A DNA stretch of 64,000 nucleotides from Symbiodinium kawagutii (taxonomy: Eukaryota; Sar; Dinophyceae; Suessiales; Symbiodiniaceae): positions 147,112 through 211,111 of the forward strand of contig VSDK01003903.1 of assembly GCA_009767595.1 (NCBI GenBank). Direction: 5' to 3'. The notes under the pieces were generated by a model. It was not told the DNA's origin. It did not search any database and saw only the letters and a program-made list of their open reading frames with translations. Below are positions 25,701-37,700 of this stretch, piece by piece. Position 1 is the first letter of the stretch, and each line of letters starts with the position of its first letter. The position numbers were made by a program, and so were the translations under genes.

Positions 25701-28700
25701 TCCTACTGGCGAGTCGTTGGCAACTTGCAAAATTCCACCTCGGTTTCGCACCCTTTCCCATCCGAGCTGGAGGCCAGGGTGTATTGTGCAGGAGCAGACG
25801 TTGAGTTCCCTACTCCTCAGAGGTGATGGCTTCACTGGAGTTGGCGGATCTGGTGCCGATCTCGGAGAGAAAGCAGCTCTATGTTCTGGAGTGGGTCCCA
25901 GAAGCCGAAGAAGATGGCCAGCCGGAGAGCCTCGCTTTGGTTGTCCTGAAGCGAAGTGGCGGTTTCATGCTAGCTCTCCCAGTTGGGTTTCTTGCAGACG
26001 AAGAACTAGCCATTGGCATGTCTCAGGAAGCTGGTGTTTTGGGTCCTTCGATTATGGTATCAGTGCCAGGTGTGCTCGACGAGGACGGCCAGGAATCAGC
26101 AATTGGTGCAGAGATTTCTGTTATGCTGGTCGACTTCGATGCAAGTGTGGCTTCCCAACTTCGACTGCCAGAGGAGGTAGAGGCTGTCGCTATGAGGTTC
26201 TCGGACGAGGATCAGTATGCCACCCCCCAAGTTGCAGCGTTGGTTTCAAAAGCGCTCGAATGGGCTCAATCTTTGGGTGGCGATCAAGGTGGAGGTGCGG
26301 AAGCTTCAGATGCTTGGTACAGTGCGGATCAAGCAAACATGGAGGCCGAGGTGGAGACCACTTCACCTCGACGAGGCCGACGTCCTCGTCTTCCAAATGG
26401 GGGTACCGCTACCGCAAAACCTGCCGCAAAGAAGAAAGTGACCATGGCAAGTCTTCAAGCTTCGTTGGAGACGGTGCTCGGAACTCTTCCAGCTCTTTCC
26501 GAACAGATGGGGAACGTTGTGCAGCGCCAGGCCGCCCTCGAGAATCAAGTGGCTACAAGTTCAACGGTGTCAGCAAAACTGTCTCAGCCTCTTTCAGCTC
26601 ATCTTCCCGGTCGGTTGGGTGCAGTGGCAAAAGCCTTGGGGTCTCCACCTCGGGTGGTCCCACGGCCATTACAGCCTTTGGACAGGACAGGTGCACCGAC
26701 CGAGCTGATGGAGTTGGCCAAGGAGAAGACCGACCCGATCACAGAAAATGCTTCGTTTGCCCAGATGATGATGGTGCAGTCGCAGGCCCTCACTACATTG
26801 GTTGCGCATCTTGCTGGTTCGTCCCAGGATCCTATGGCAGATTTGCAGCTTCCGAGTTCGTCTGGGACTCGGGGTGCAGCAGGTCGAGCTCGTCTTCAAG
26901 CAGAGCTTGCTCTTCACCGGGGCACCTTTTTCGATGCGGTGATGCGGTCAATGGCACGGCGGATGAATCCAACCATGACAGTGGAGCGCTCACCTGCGGA
27001 GCTGATTGCATCGGGCGTCTGCGGTTCCAAGTATTTGGAGCGGTATGGGGGCTACGGTCGGCAGAGGGAGCTCGGCATCATCATGAGCAATGTCATGACG
27101 ACCTTCGACTTCATGATGGTGGAGGACTGGGGCGCAGCAAAGGACTCCCTGGCGCTCCTGGCAGTGATGATCGAACAGGCGTGTTTGGATGCGGGGAAGT
27201 TCGAGATTGCGCAGATCCTCACTCTTCAAGAGGACATCCCTTCGGCAGTGTTCACCAATCGACAGATGTCTTCGACTCGGGCAAGAGCCTTTGCACCTTT
27301 AGCAGATGCCAAATGGGTGACAACAGCAATTGCCTTCCTCAAGGAGCTGGAGACCATCTCAACGAAGAGGAGCGAGTTGTTGGGAAAAGAGGGAGGCGCC
27401 GCAGCAAATGCTGCCGCAGCTTCAGCGGCTTCATCAAAGGCGCAGCCAAAGAGAAAAGCAAAGGGCAGAGGCAGAGGACAACAGCAAAGCAACGCCGAGG
27501 AGGAGGAGCCTTGAGTAGTCCCTTGCCTCCGTTGGCCATCAACTTGCTTGATGATACTACCAGCTTCACTACTTGGTCCATCTGTTTAGCTAGGTGGGTG
27601 CTCCAGTCAAGAACCTCTTTTGCTTGGCATTTGAAGCGCTCTTTTTCTGCGAAGTGGCGAAGTCCCTCCGGCACTTCTACCGCCATGTTCCCATTGCCGG
27701 CGCCTTTTCCAGGGTGTTTCGATAGCAGTGGCCCTGGGCTCAGCAGGTTGCGCCTCGTGAAGATTGCGCATCGTCGGGTGCTCCACATCCTTGTGCTCAT
27801 TTTGGACTACATGTATTTAGGGAGATTCCCCACACTTGCTGAGCTTGGGAGGCATCCTTCGTCTTTGCAACGCAGGTGCTTTCGAAGTCTTTCTGGCTTC
27901 GTCATGGCGTGTGGCTCTCGACTTGAAGAGTTTCCAGTTGCTCCAGGTCGATCTGGGCCTGAATTGATTGCATGTTTGGACGTCCTGGAGCGCTTCATCG
28001 ACAAGAGTGGCCTTCTGGACTCAAACTATGGGGAGATACCTGGAAGATTGACTCGGGACAAGCGGGTTGAGATCGAGCAGAAGGTTCTTCATCCTGAACT
28101 TCAGCCATACCGAGCTCTACAAGTAGATCGGTTGAAGATCACCGGGAACGGTGAGTGGCCTTTAGCGGACTACTTGGAGAGCGACCTTTGGCTGCCTTTT
28201 GTTGAACCACGATGCTTGTTCCACGGCCAGGATGTCTCCCAGATGCCAGTTCCCAACTTTGCGAATGAAGACAGGCAGGAGTATCTAAAGTTGGCCAAAA
28301 AGTGGGATACCCTTGGTTTACTTAGGCTCACTGATGCCCCCCTTGAACCTGGTTTGTTTTGTAAGGTTTTCAATACCTACAAGGACTTCCAGTGGGATAG
28401 ACAGATTGGGGACCGTAGGATTTTGAACAACCATGAGTGTGCTGCTGGTGGACCATCACGACACCTCCCAGTAGGCCCCCTCCTCTTAGGTTTTCAATTG
28501 CCTAGGTTTTCTCATAAACTAAGGGGATCGCTCACTGATAGGAGGGATTTTTATTCCCAGGCTGCTGTGACACAAGAGCGGGCAAGGTCAAACATCACCC
28601 CCTTTTCGTTTTCGAGACAGGAACTCTCAGGTACCAAAGCTTTGCGAATCTATGACGTTTCTTTGACAGCTGCAGGGTGCTCACGCGAAGCTGCAGGTGA

Positions 28701-31700
28701 CCACTTCGAAGGAGCGGCCACAAAGACATCTGGATTGTGCGAGTTCCTTTATCCGTGCTTTGGTGCTTTGTTTCAGGGTGATCACATCGGGGTTGAGTAT
28801 GCCTTGGAAGCTCATAGCACTTTGCTGATGCGTGAGGGCTTGCTGCGTCGTGAACAACGTCTTCAAGGACACCATCCGGCTCCTTTGACAGATCTTTGGG
28901 AGGGCTTGATCATAGACGACTACTTTGTGCTGGGTGCTTGTAGGCGTGGCCTCGCCAAGGAGAACACCAAGGTTTTTGCCCATCTTGCTATGGCACGTGA
29001 GGCCTACTCGAAACACAAGTTGCCTGGATCTCCCGAGAAGGATGTGCAGGCGGAGGACTTGTTCAAAGCAGCTGGTGCCGAGATTGATTCAAGGGACTGC
29101 GTGATCGATGCAGGTCTTTGTTTGGTTGGTGCCCCCCTCTCGAAGCGTCTGGGTTTGAGCTTGCTATCTTTGAGGACAGCTCGTTTGCCAGCTATCACTC
29201 CAAAATTGGCGAGTCGGTTATCTGGATCCTGGGTCTCAGTGCTACTTTATCGCAGGTGCTTGTCTTCGATTGTGACCGATTTCTTCAGGTTGGCGGCTTC
29301 AGTTGCAGATGAGGCTGAGTCCAAGCTGGTGCCTTTGACAAGAAAAGCGGCTGAGGAGTTGGTGCTGCTTTCATGCTTGGCTCCTTTGGCAGTTTCGGAT
29401 TTAACTGCTGAAACCCTCGGTCAGGTGTTTGCAACCGATGCTTCCTTGCAGAAAGGTGCCATTGTCCAGTCAGAGGTTGAGCAGGGCCTTGAGAGGATCC
29501 TATGGTTGGACGGTGATCGGAAGGGCAGCTATACTTGCTTGGACAACCCCGCCAGAGCTGCATTGAAAGCGGTTGACCTTTTTGATGAAGGAGACCCAAT
29601 TGAGGATGACTATGGACAGCCCCTTGGAGTTGTGCATCCAGAGAAGCCTCCTCTTTTCCGTTTTGACTTTGTGGAGGTTTGTGGTGGCTCTGGCAGAGTT
29701 TCAAAAGCAATGGAAGCCTACAACCTGGTCATCGCGCCGGTGTTGGATCTCAGCTTGTCTGCTCGCTACAACCTTGAGGACTTTCGGTTGATGGAGTGGC
29801 TGGTCTATATGTTGGTCAACAAGTTGATTGCTTCCTGGATGTTGGAGCCTCCTTGTACAACATTTTCGGCAGCGGCCCACCCAGCATGTCGCTCCTATGC
29901 GGAGCCCCTTGGTTGGAATCGTTTGCTACCAAAGGTGCTGCGTGGAAATTTGCTTGCGCTACGGAGTATCGCTTTGCTTTGGCTTTGTCACCTCTACCAT
30001 CTCCCAGGTCTTCTTGAGCAACCTCGATTGTCGAAGATGGCTTGGATATCTCAATGGGTATGGCTTCGTACTCATGGGTGCCACGAAGCTGTTTGTGCCA
30101 GTTGCCAGTTTGGGTCGCCTCATCGGAAGGAGTTCAGACTGTTGACAGCTGGTCTGGATGCCGATGAGATGACCGTGCGTTGCGGAGGAGGTCATCATCA
30201 CATACGCATTGAGGGAAGCTACACAAAAGCTTCCGCTGTCTACACTTGGGAATTGGCTGCTCACTTTGCGAAGTTTTTGGCCAGAGCTGTGAAGAAGAGG
30301 GCTTGCAGCGATGATGAGGACATTAGCCTTTATCCAGCTCTTGAGAGCATCCTCATCAACGACATACTCAGGGCGTCAGCACGGACAGTCAGGAGAAGCT
30401 GGTTTTGGCGTTCCAGGGCTCACATCAATGTGCTGGAAACCTCGACCGTCACATCTTTGCTGGGTGACCTTGCTTCTGAAGCCCCTAGTACCAGGCCTGT
30501 GGTTCTTTTGGACTCCTCGGTAGCAAGAGGTGCTTTGGCGAAGGGAAGGAGTTCCTCTACAAGTTTGCAACCTGTTCTTCAGAGGGCAGCAGCATTCCAG
30601 TTGGCAGGGAACCTTTACCCAGCATATGGTCATGCGCCCACGAAGCTGAATGTTGCAGATGATCCCAGTCGAGACGTTGAACTTCGACCACCATCATTGC
30701 GGCGAGTCTCTTCCCTTTTGTCTTTGGAGGAGGTCCGGGACTTGCACTGGAGGAGGTTCACAAGACCAAGGGCCAATTGGATTCGGCTGGTCATTCTTGC
30801 TTACGTCACTCTCCCAGCAGCAGCCTCGGAGGAACCTTTGGATTTTGGGTTTCCTCTTGTCTCCTCAGGGCTTGGACTTGTCGCCAACTTCCTTTGGGAT
30901 CTTTGGATTTTCCTTGGGGTTGTGGCCGTTTGGATTTCTCTTATGCTTGCCTGCTTTGCCTTGCTTGGTTTCCCCCAAAAAGGTCACCACCAAGGTTGCA
31001 GCCATTTAGTGAAAGCCATCAGTTTCACACTCATCCTCGCGGTCGGGGCGCCAATGGTACCAGTCAACTCTGCAGAGCATGAACGAGCTGAGAGGCGGAG
31101 TCGCATAGTGTTGACTGCAGATAGGGTGCTTCGAAAACAGACGAGGGACAATCGTGTGAGACTGGTTGAGACGTTTGCAACATGGCTGGCAGATGAGCAT
31201 GGGATTACTCTTGCGACTCTGATCGACCGCAAACCCCTGGACCCGGAGGAGATAGTCCACTGGCTGGTTTTGTTTGGTCGGGATCTCCACAGTTCAGGGA
31301 AGTCCTATGCTCGATACAGTGAGACTATAAACGCTATAGCAGCGATGCGGCCTAGCATCAAACGGCAACTCACTGGCGCTTGGGATTTGGCTTTTGCATG
31401 GTTGGTTGATGAGCCACATCAAAGTCATCCGGCACTCCCTTTGAGTATCCTGGTTGCGCTGATGTGTACCGCCTTGATTTGGGGTTGGCCGGATGTTGCT
31501 GCAATCCTTGGCCTCACCTGGGCAGGTTTGCTCAGGATTGGAGAGGTGACAGCAGCGTGCAGGAAGGATCTCATACTACCTTCTGATGCTGCTCCAGGAG
31601 TATCGTACATCTTGCTGCGGATTGAGGAACCAAAAACAAGAGGACGTGGTGCTCGCCATCAATCTGCACGAGTTGATCCGAGTGACTTGGTGCAGTTGAT

Positions 31701-34700
31701 TTCAGCTGTTTTCCGGAGGCACAGCCCTAGTCAAAAGCTTTGGGGCTATTCTGCACAGACCCTGAGAAGAAGGTTCTGCCAATTGCTTGCGGCCGTTGGC
31801 TTGCCTTGCCGAGCAGTGAATGGTGCTCGGCCCTATGATCTTGGGAGTCTTAGGCCAGGTGGAGCTACGCACTTGCTTAATGCTACGGAGGACTGCACTT
31901 TGGTGCAGAGGAGAGGTCGGTGGCTGTCGTACAAGGTCATGACCATATATCTCCAAGAATGTGCCGTTGCCACCGCCCTGCAGAATTTAGAACCCAATGT
32001 GAGGACGAAGATTGAGGATCTGAATTCAGTTTTTCCTATGGTCCTGGACACAGCGCTCCAGTTCCTAGACTGGTGCATTCCTAGCACAGCCTGGTTTCAG
32101 TTATACCAGGGGACCTCAGCCACATAGACGGTTTGGAAGAGAAGGGGCATTGTGCATGTAGCAGCTGAGTGACACGTACCAGCTGCAAACAAACCTTTGA
32201 AGGCCCATCGCAGAAAAGAAGCACGACTGCTTGGTTCACTAAGCGGTGTGTGATGCTGCGTTCTCAAGACTCCCTCCCGAGTCCCGACCCATTTGTCATG
32301 TGGCTGGGTCTTTGCATGTAGCAGCTGAGTGACACGTACCAGCTGCAAACAAACCTTTGAAGGCCCATCGCAGAAAAGAAGCACGACTGCTTGATAAACC
32401 ACCTCCAGTTTACCTTAAATAGATGGTGATCCCAAAGATGGGTTGTTCCTGTTCCCAAACATGAGCGCTTTGTTGCTGTATCCAACATTGCCTTTTCGAA
32501 ACTGCCATTGATCCTGTATCAATGATGAGGACCGTGCCACTAGCAGCCATTCCCATCACTTGGGGGAGAGGAGCGTGCCCTGTTTCGCGCAACTTCAGGA
32601 GCTGGCGCCGAAAAAGCGCACACGCTGTTGTGCGCCGGGGTTTTCTGAGGTGCCACCGGAGGGTAAGACGCCAGGATGGATAGGTCGGTATAGGTGGGGG
32701 AAGCAAGCAACACAACAATCAAGGAGCCAAGATGTCTGGGGCTCAGTGGTTTTTGATGAGTCTTGGGTTGGTATGGATTAGGTGTATCAATAATGTTTGG
32801 ATCAATGGAAAGCAATCATGTCATTTTGATTGTGACGAAGTACATTGATCATCGACAGGGTTATTAGGGTTAAACATATAATGTGAGGGTCAGCAACCAG
32901 TCTGTGAGGGGATACACGGATCAAAATTGACACAATAAACAAGTTTATCATTTGACTTGAGCAACCAACAAAAGCAACTTCAGCAAGCATATGGGCCAAT
33001 ATAGACAATTGGATTTGGGAATAGTACTGGAGACACTTCGAACTCTTCAACAAGGTAGGCCCCCGACTACTCAAGTGAGTAGGTTGGCAACTAGGTTCCC
33101 TAGGGTTAACTACCAGTTACAGGAGTTTACAACCCAACTTGCAGCTGAAGGCCCACCCTCTTCAGGTCATCGGAACTCAAGCCGCACCACCACCCTAGCG
33201 GAACCCAGCAATGCTGCAGGCCACGGTGAAGGGTATGGTGGTTCAGATGGTCAGTGCGCTGGACTACATCCACGCTGCGGGGGTGCTGCATCGACTCTTG
33301 GACATAGCATGGTGGTGGCACCACTTGATATGAGAGAGTCATTGATAATTGGCTATGGGTCAATATTAAGCAACCAATGATGGTGGGTAACAACCAACAA
33401 ACTATAGGGAAAATAATGGTTAATGATGGGGAACCAGGGGTACGGGGTTTTGACCCACAGCCATAATTGTTACTTTTCGGGGAGAGAGAAACAACAATCA
33501 TGTGGGCCAAGTATATGGTGGCACAACTCGGGATGGCAACAGGGATGGCTTTTGTTATCAGTTGTGGGTGGTTATGACAGTGATAGTGGTTAATAGTGGG
33601 GGGTAATAAGCAACAATAGTAGGGGATATACGAGGATATACCAACAATTCATGATTGCTGGTTGGTGGTTTGATTGACATTCTTTCTTTTCCCAAATGTA
33701 TCAACAAATGGCTGGTTAGACTTGCGAATATGCTCCTTGATTCAACCACCAACCAGATTCATATTGGATGATTTGGGGGTAGTAAGAACCCCCCAATATG
33801 GACGTGATGGCAACAGAGTTTCAGGATAGCAGCGAAGGTATCCCTGGTTTGGGGATCACTTGTGGAGGTCGATGTATCAAAGTCGGAGCAACCATGGCTT
33901 TTTGCGGTAGATCATTGATGGACATCCAGCTTCAGCTGCTTCAAATCATCTTTTCTCTTGAAAACCAAGCGTCGCAGATGTTTCCGGTTTGGTGGGATTT
34001 GTTTGTGTTACTGGTAATGATGGCAGTTTCTCTTGGCTTGCATGAAAGAGAGATTCCGGTATCTACTTGATGCAGCTGATTCCGTGATTCCGTTGGTGCT
34101 GTTTACTGTTGACTGTTGGCTTTGGCGCGTTGAACTTCGATGATAGTTTGTGATATCGCTGTGATATCCATGACTGATGGATGATCATTTTTCATGCAAA
34201 TCGACTTGTCCATATGGTCGAGAAGTGGTGATCGATAAGAAACAATTGGCAATGATAGACAGATAGAAGAAGCATCACAAACAACAACCACAAGCACAAC
34301 ACAATAGTGACGACAAAAAACGCAACACGCTCAAACTAATCTAGAACCTAGATGTCGCGAAGAAACATGTTTGAAAGGAAAAGCTGCGGATTCATCCGGA
34401 TTCCACATCTATGTTAGTTGAAGCCAGGATACATCTCCATCATCGCTTCAGATTACAGCTGATGGTCAGTTCTTCATCACCAGCTGCAGATCAAGCTGAC
34501 ACCGGTGAACCAACCTGGTAAAGGAAAATCCACCAAAGAAATAGGTGCTTTCCAAGCGGGTTTCCTTATAGAATGGGTGACAATCCAGATGGTGGTTTCT
34601 CAAAATAGGGACCCCCCAGAAATGGTTGGTGTATCACTGTAAATGATGAATAAACTGATGATGTGGGGGCAACCATATTTACCGAAAGCACTGATACTAG

Positions 34701-37700
34701 TCTAAATAGTAGTATTAATTGATACTGCTAACCGGTTCTTAACCAGTGATATCGGTTGAGAAATTGATTGATAGGATGGTTTGGGGTCCCCTATGACTTG
34801 AGAAACCACCATGTAGAGTTGTTTAAGCAGCAAATTCAACCACTATGAGCCATGAGAAAATCTTATGACTTGAGAAACCACCCAGCCATCCAGTTTTCAG
34901 AGGCTACTCTGTCAGGTGACTTGAAGTCCTCCAATATCTTCCTGACGGAGCGAGGGATGGTGAAGGCAACGGCTGATCTGAGGGGAATCTGGGTGACCCA
35001 AGGGCTGTTACACTCTGGGTAGACTAGGCTGGTTGCATGGAAAATCCACCATTTATGATGGTTTACCCATGGAAACATCAGAGGACAATCCACCCTTGAT
35101 GATGGTTCCTGGTCAGTTTGAGAGGAAAATCGACTATTTATGATGGTTTAGCTATGGAAACATGGAGATCTTGTAGCTTCCTGGTTAGTTTAAGATGAAA
35201 TTCCACCATTATGTAATGATGGTTTACCTGTGGAAACATGGAGATTTTGTAGCTTCCTGGTCAGTTCGAGAGGAAAACCTAGCCTTTATGATGGTTTACC
35301 TATGAAACATGCAGATTTTGTAGCTTCCTGATTCCTGAACACCGTCGCTGACATTACCAGCTCATTCTAAGCACGGAAACAGTTAATTTTCAAATCAGTA
35401 AAGCTTGCAGATATTTGGATTTCTTGAGGCGTCTCCGATGTTCTGTTTATCTCCGACAGTTCGCTTGTATGGGTGAAAGACAAGAAGCAGCCCGAATTGA
35501 TTGCCTACTCCGGCGGCGAGCGTCTGAAGCCTTGGGAGGATGTCAGGGCCTGCCACACCTGCAATCCAAAGAGGGAAGTAAGTGCCAGCCAAAATCTCTG
35601 AGGACAAGACTGTCACGAAGAAGCCTGTCCTAAAGACAGCCGTCAAAGTTGTTATCTCAGTCGATTTTTCTCCCCGCGCTTCATTGTCATGCTCAGGTGT
35701 CGAGGAGTGGCGGGTGTCGCAGAGCTCCAGCGCCTCCCACCGGACTCTGCCGCAAGGGCAGCCCACGTCACCCAAGGTCCGACTTGCGCCCTTCTGCGTC
35801 AATTTCTTTTCTTCAAAAGCACGCTCCAGGCCGAGTGGCTCCAAATGACAGCACCGCGTCGGACGAACGTGCAGTGTGCCTCGTCCAAAACCAAACTGAA
35901 GTTCTAGCCACTTGCTTTTGTGCCTTGCGCAGACTTGGCCGATGTGGAGCGTGCGAACAGCGAGGTCGAGGAGATTTTGCTTGAGTACAAACAGGCGTGC
36001 AGCAGACAACGCTGTGAAACTTGTAACTTGTAAACTGCTTTGTGCACCGCATCAAACGCCCAGCTTCTGCCTTTCAGGCTCTCGCCGCGATGCAACGTGT
36101 GAGGGATGCGCAGGCTGAAGGGCGCGACGTCGGATTACCACCTCTCCAACGAGGAGGTCGAGGACCGGCACCGATGCCTCTCCGCCCAGATGCAAAAAAT
36201 TCGGCGCCGTGTGCAGTCGGCACAGAGCAAGGCCGGTGGATCTGTACAGCTCCCGACCGTAGCTATCCATCCGGCCGCGCGGTCAACCCGAAAGGTTTTG
36301 ACCAAACGTGACTGGTTTGGAACCGGTGGGAAGATCCCGGCTCGCGGCCCTTGTTGGCGGCCAAGCTGCCCAAACCCGGAAGATTGCTTTGCCAGCGCCG
36401 GCAGCATGGTTTTCAAAAAGGCAGCAGAAGAGCACGATGAAGGTTCGGAGACATTGTTGCTTTTCATGTTGCGGGAAGGTCCTCTACCACCCCAATTCGA
36501 AATATGCCTTGAACAGCATCTCCACGCTGTACGGGAGAGACGTCCCGGTACAAGGGATGCACTCGGGTGCGTTCAGGTGCTGCCAACATCCCCTGCCAAC
36601 CAGGAAATAATTACATACAAACATGTAAGTATAGATCAATGAAGCAATCAATAAATGAACAGATAAATATTTGCGCAAATGGATTGTATCAAACATATTT
36701 TGCAGAAAAGTTCGAACATCTAAACGCAGATATAAACACATGTAAATGCCCCAAAGTCAATACATGTATTTCACAAGGCTTTTTTATTGAAGTCCCGTGC
36801 CCTTGCATGCTTTCTTGGCTTGATTGGAACGCCATACCTTTGCCAGCTTTCCTTGTTTTGTTGAAATTCCAGTGCTTTTGCAACGTGATGTAACAAGTTC
36901 ATTAACAAGTAGAACAATATCATTTCTTCATGCAAAGGCTTGAATCCATATGAGGTTGCCTGAAACCTTGATTTCGATTATGTCGAGCTGTTTTTGACGT
37001 GCGTTTTGTGCATGAAACCCATGCTTCGAGTGCCTCTTTCAGATTGATGTTTCTCTGGAAATAGTTTCTGATGTTTCTCTGGACATAGTTGCCCATGTTT
37101 CAAGTGCTTCTTTCAGAATGATGTTTCTCTGTTTCTGACGCATCCAAAAACGCATTTTGCAAGCCGGAAAAAACACATTGAATTAAAAAGATAGATAGCA
37201 TAAATAGATTTCAAAAGGCATTTGATGATCGGATGAACGTAAAAATGCAGATTTGTACACGCATTGAAATTATAAATTGCGAAGTATATATATATATATA
37301 TACATACACTGGGTAGACAAAGAAATGCCAAAAATGACGAAACGCAGCAAACAAATGTGAAAGAGGACAAAAATGGCGACGTGACAAAATTTGCAGGCAA
37401 ACTCCAAATAACGATCCAGCATGACGAAATATGCAGCAAAATGAAAAAGATGTTAAAAGAGCTATCTTGAATTTTGGAGTTTCCGTTCTGTGCAGGCTTG
37501 AAATTCCCAAAAAGATAGTTGGAGTATTAGAGGGGCAGCTCGATGGAAAGACCGGCAAATAGACAGAAAGGTAGATAGATAGATAGATAGATAGATAAGC
37601 ACGCAAGCAAATAGGTTAATAGATAGATAGCTAGATAGATAGATAGATAGGCAGATAGATTGATAGATAAAAAGACAGTAAAATAGATAGATAGATAGAT

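Larger units (their letters stand above)
24922..32393 (+). mobile_element. Tyrosine-recombinase retrotransposon with split direct repeats (Ngaro/PAT-like architecture)
   Basis: A 7.47-kb element with order A1 - leader ORF - ORF1 - ORF2 - pol ORF - B1 - A2 - B2. A1 (24922-24962) and A2 (32231-32271) are identical over 41 bp. B1 (32153-32233) and B2 (32313-32393) are identical over 81 bp. TTG is common to the left end, the B1/A2 joint and the right end, as expected for insertion of a circle by a tyrosine recombinase at a TTG target; the empty site would read GGTTATTGATAAACC. There is no LTR, integrase or target duplication. All main frames are open, and the identical repeats argue for recent insertion. 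It lies in the kinase intron between exons ending at 22241 and starting at 32571, same strand. Split direct repeats are established for Ngaro, PAT and relatives; exact family placement needs a phylogeny. Confidence 0.9.

Noticed and set aside
25255..27381. N-terminal 700 residues of the longest open frame as a genuine protein
   Set aside because: The residues show no domain-like pattern and lie antiphase to ORF1 and ORF2, which do. I list the openness itself as a finding instead.
32140..32400. Interpreting B1/A2/B2 as LTRs
   Set aside because: There is no matching full-length repeat at the left end, only the 41-bp A1, and no integrase. The split direct repeat layout explains all copies.
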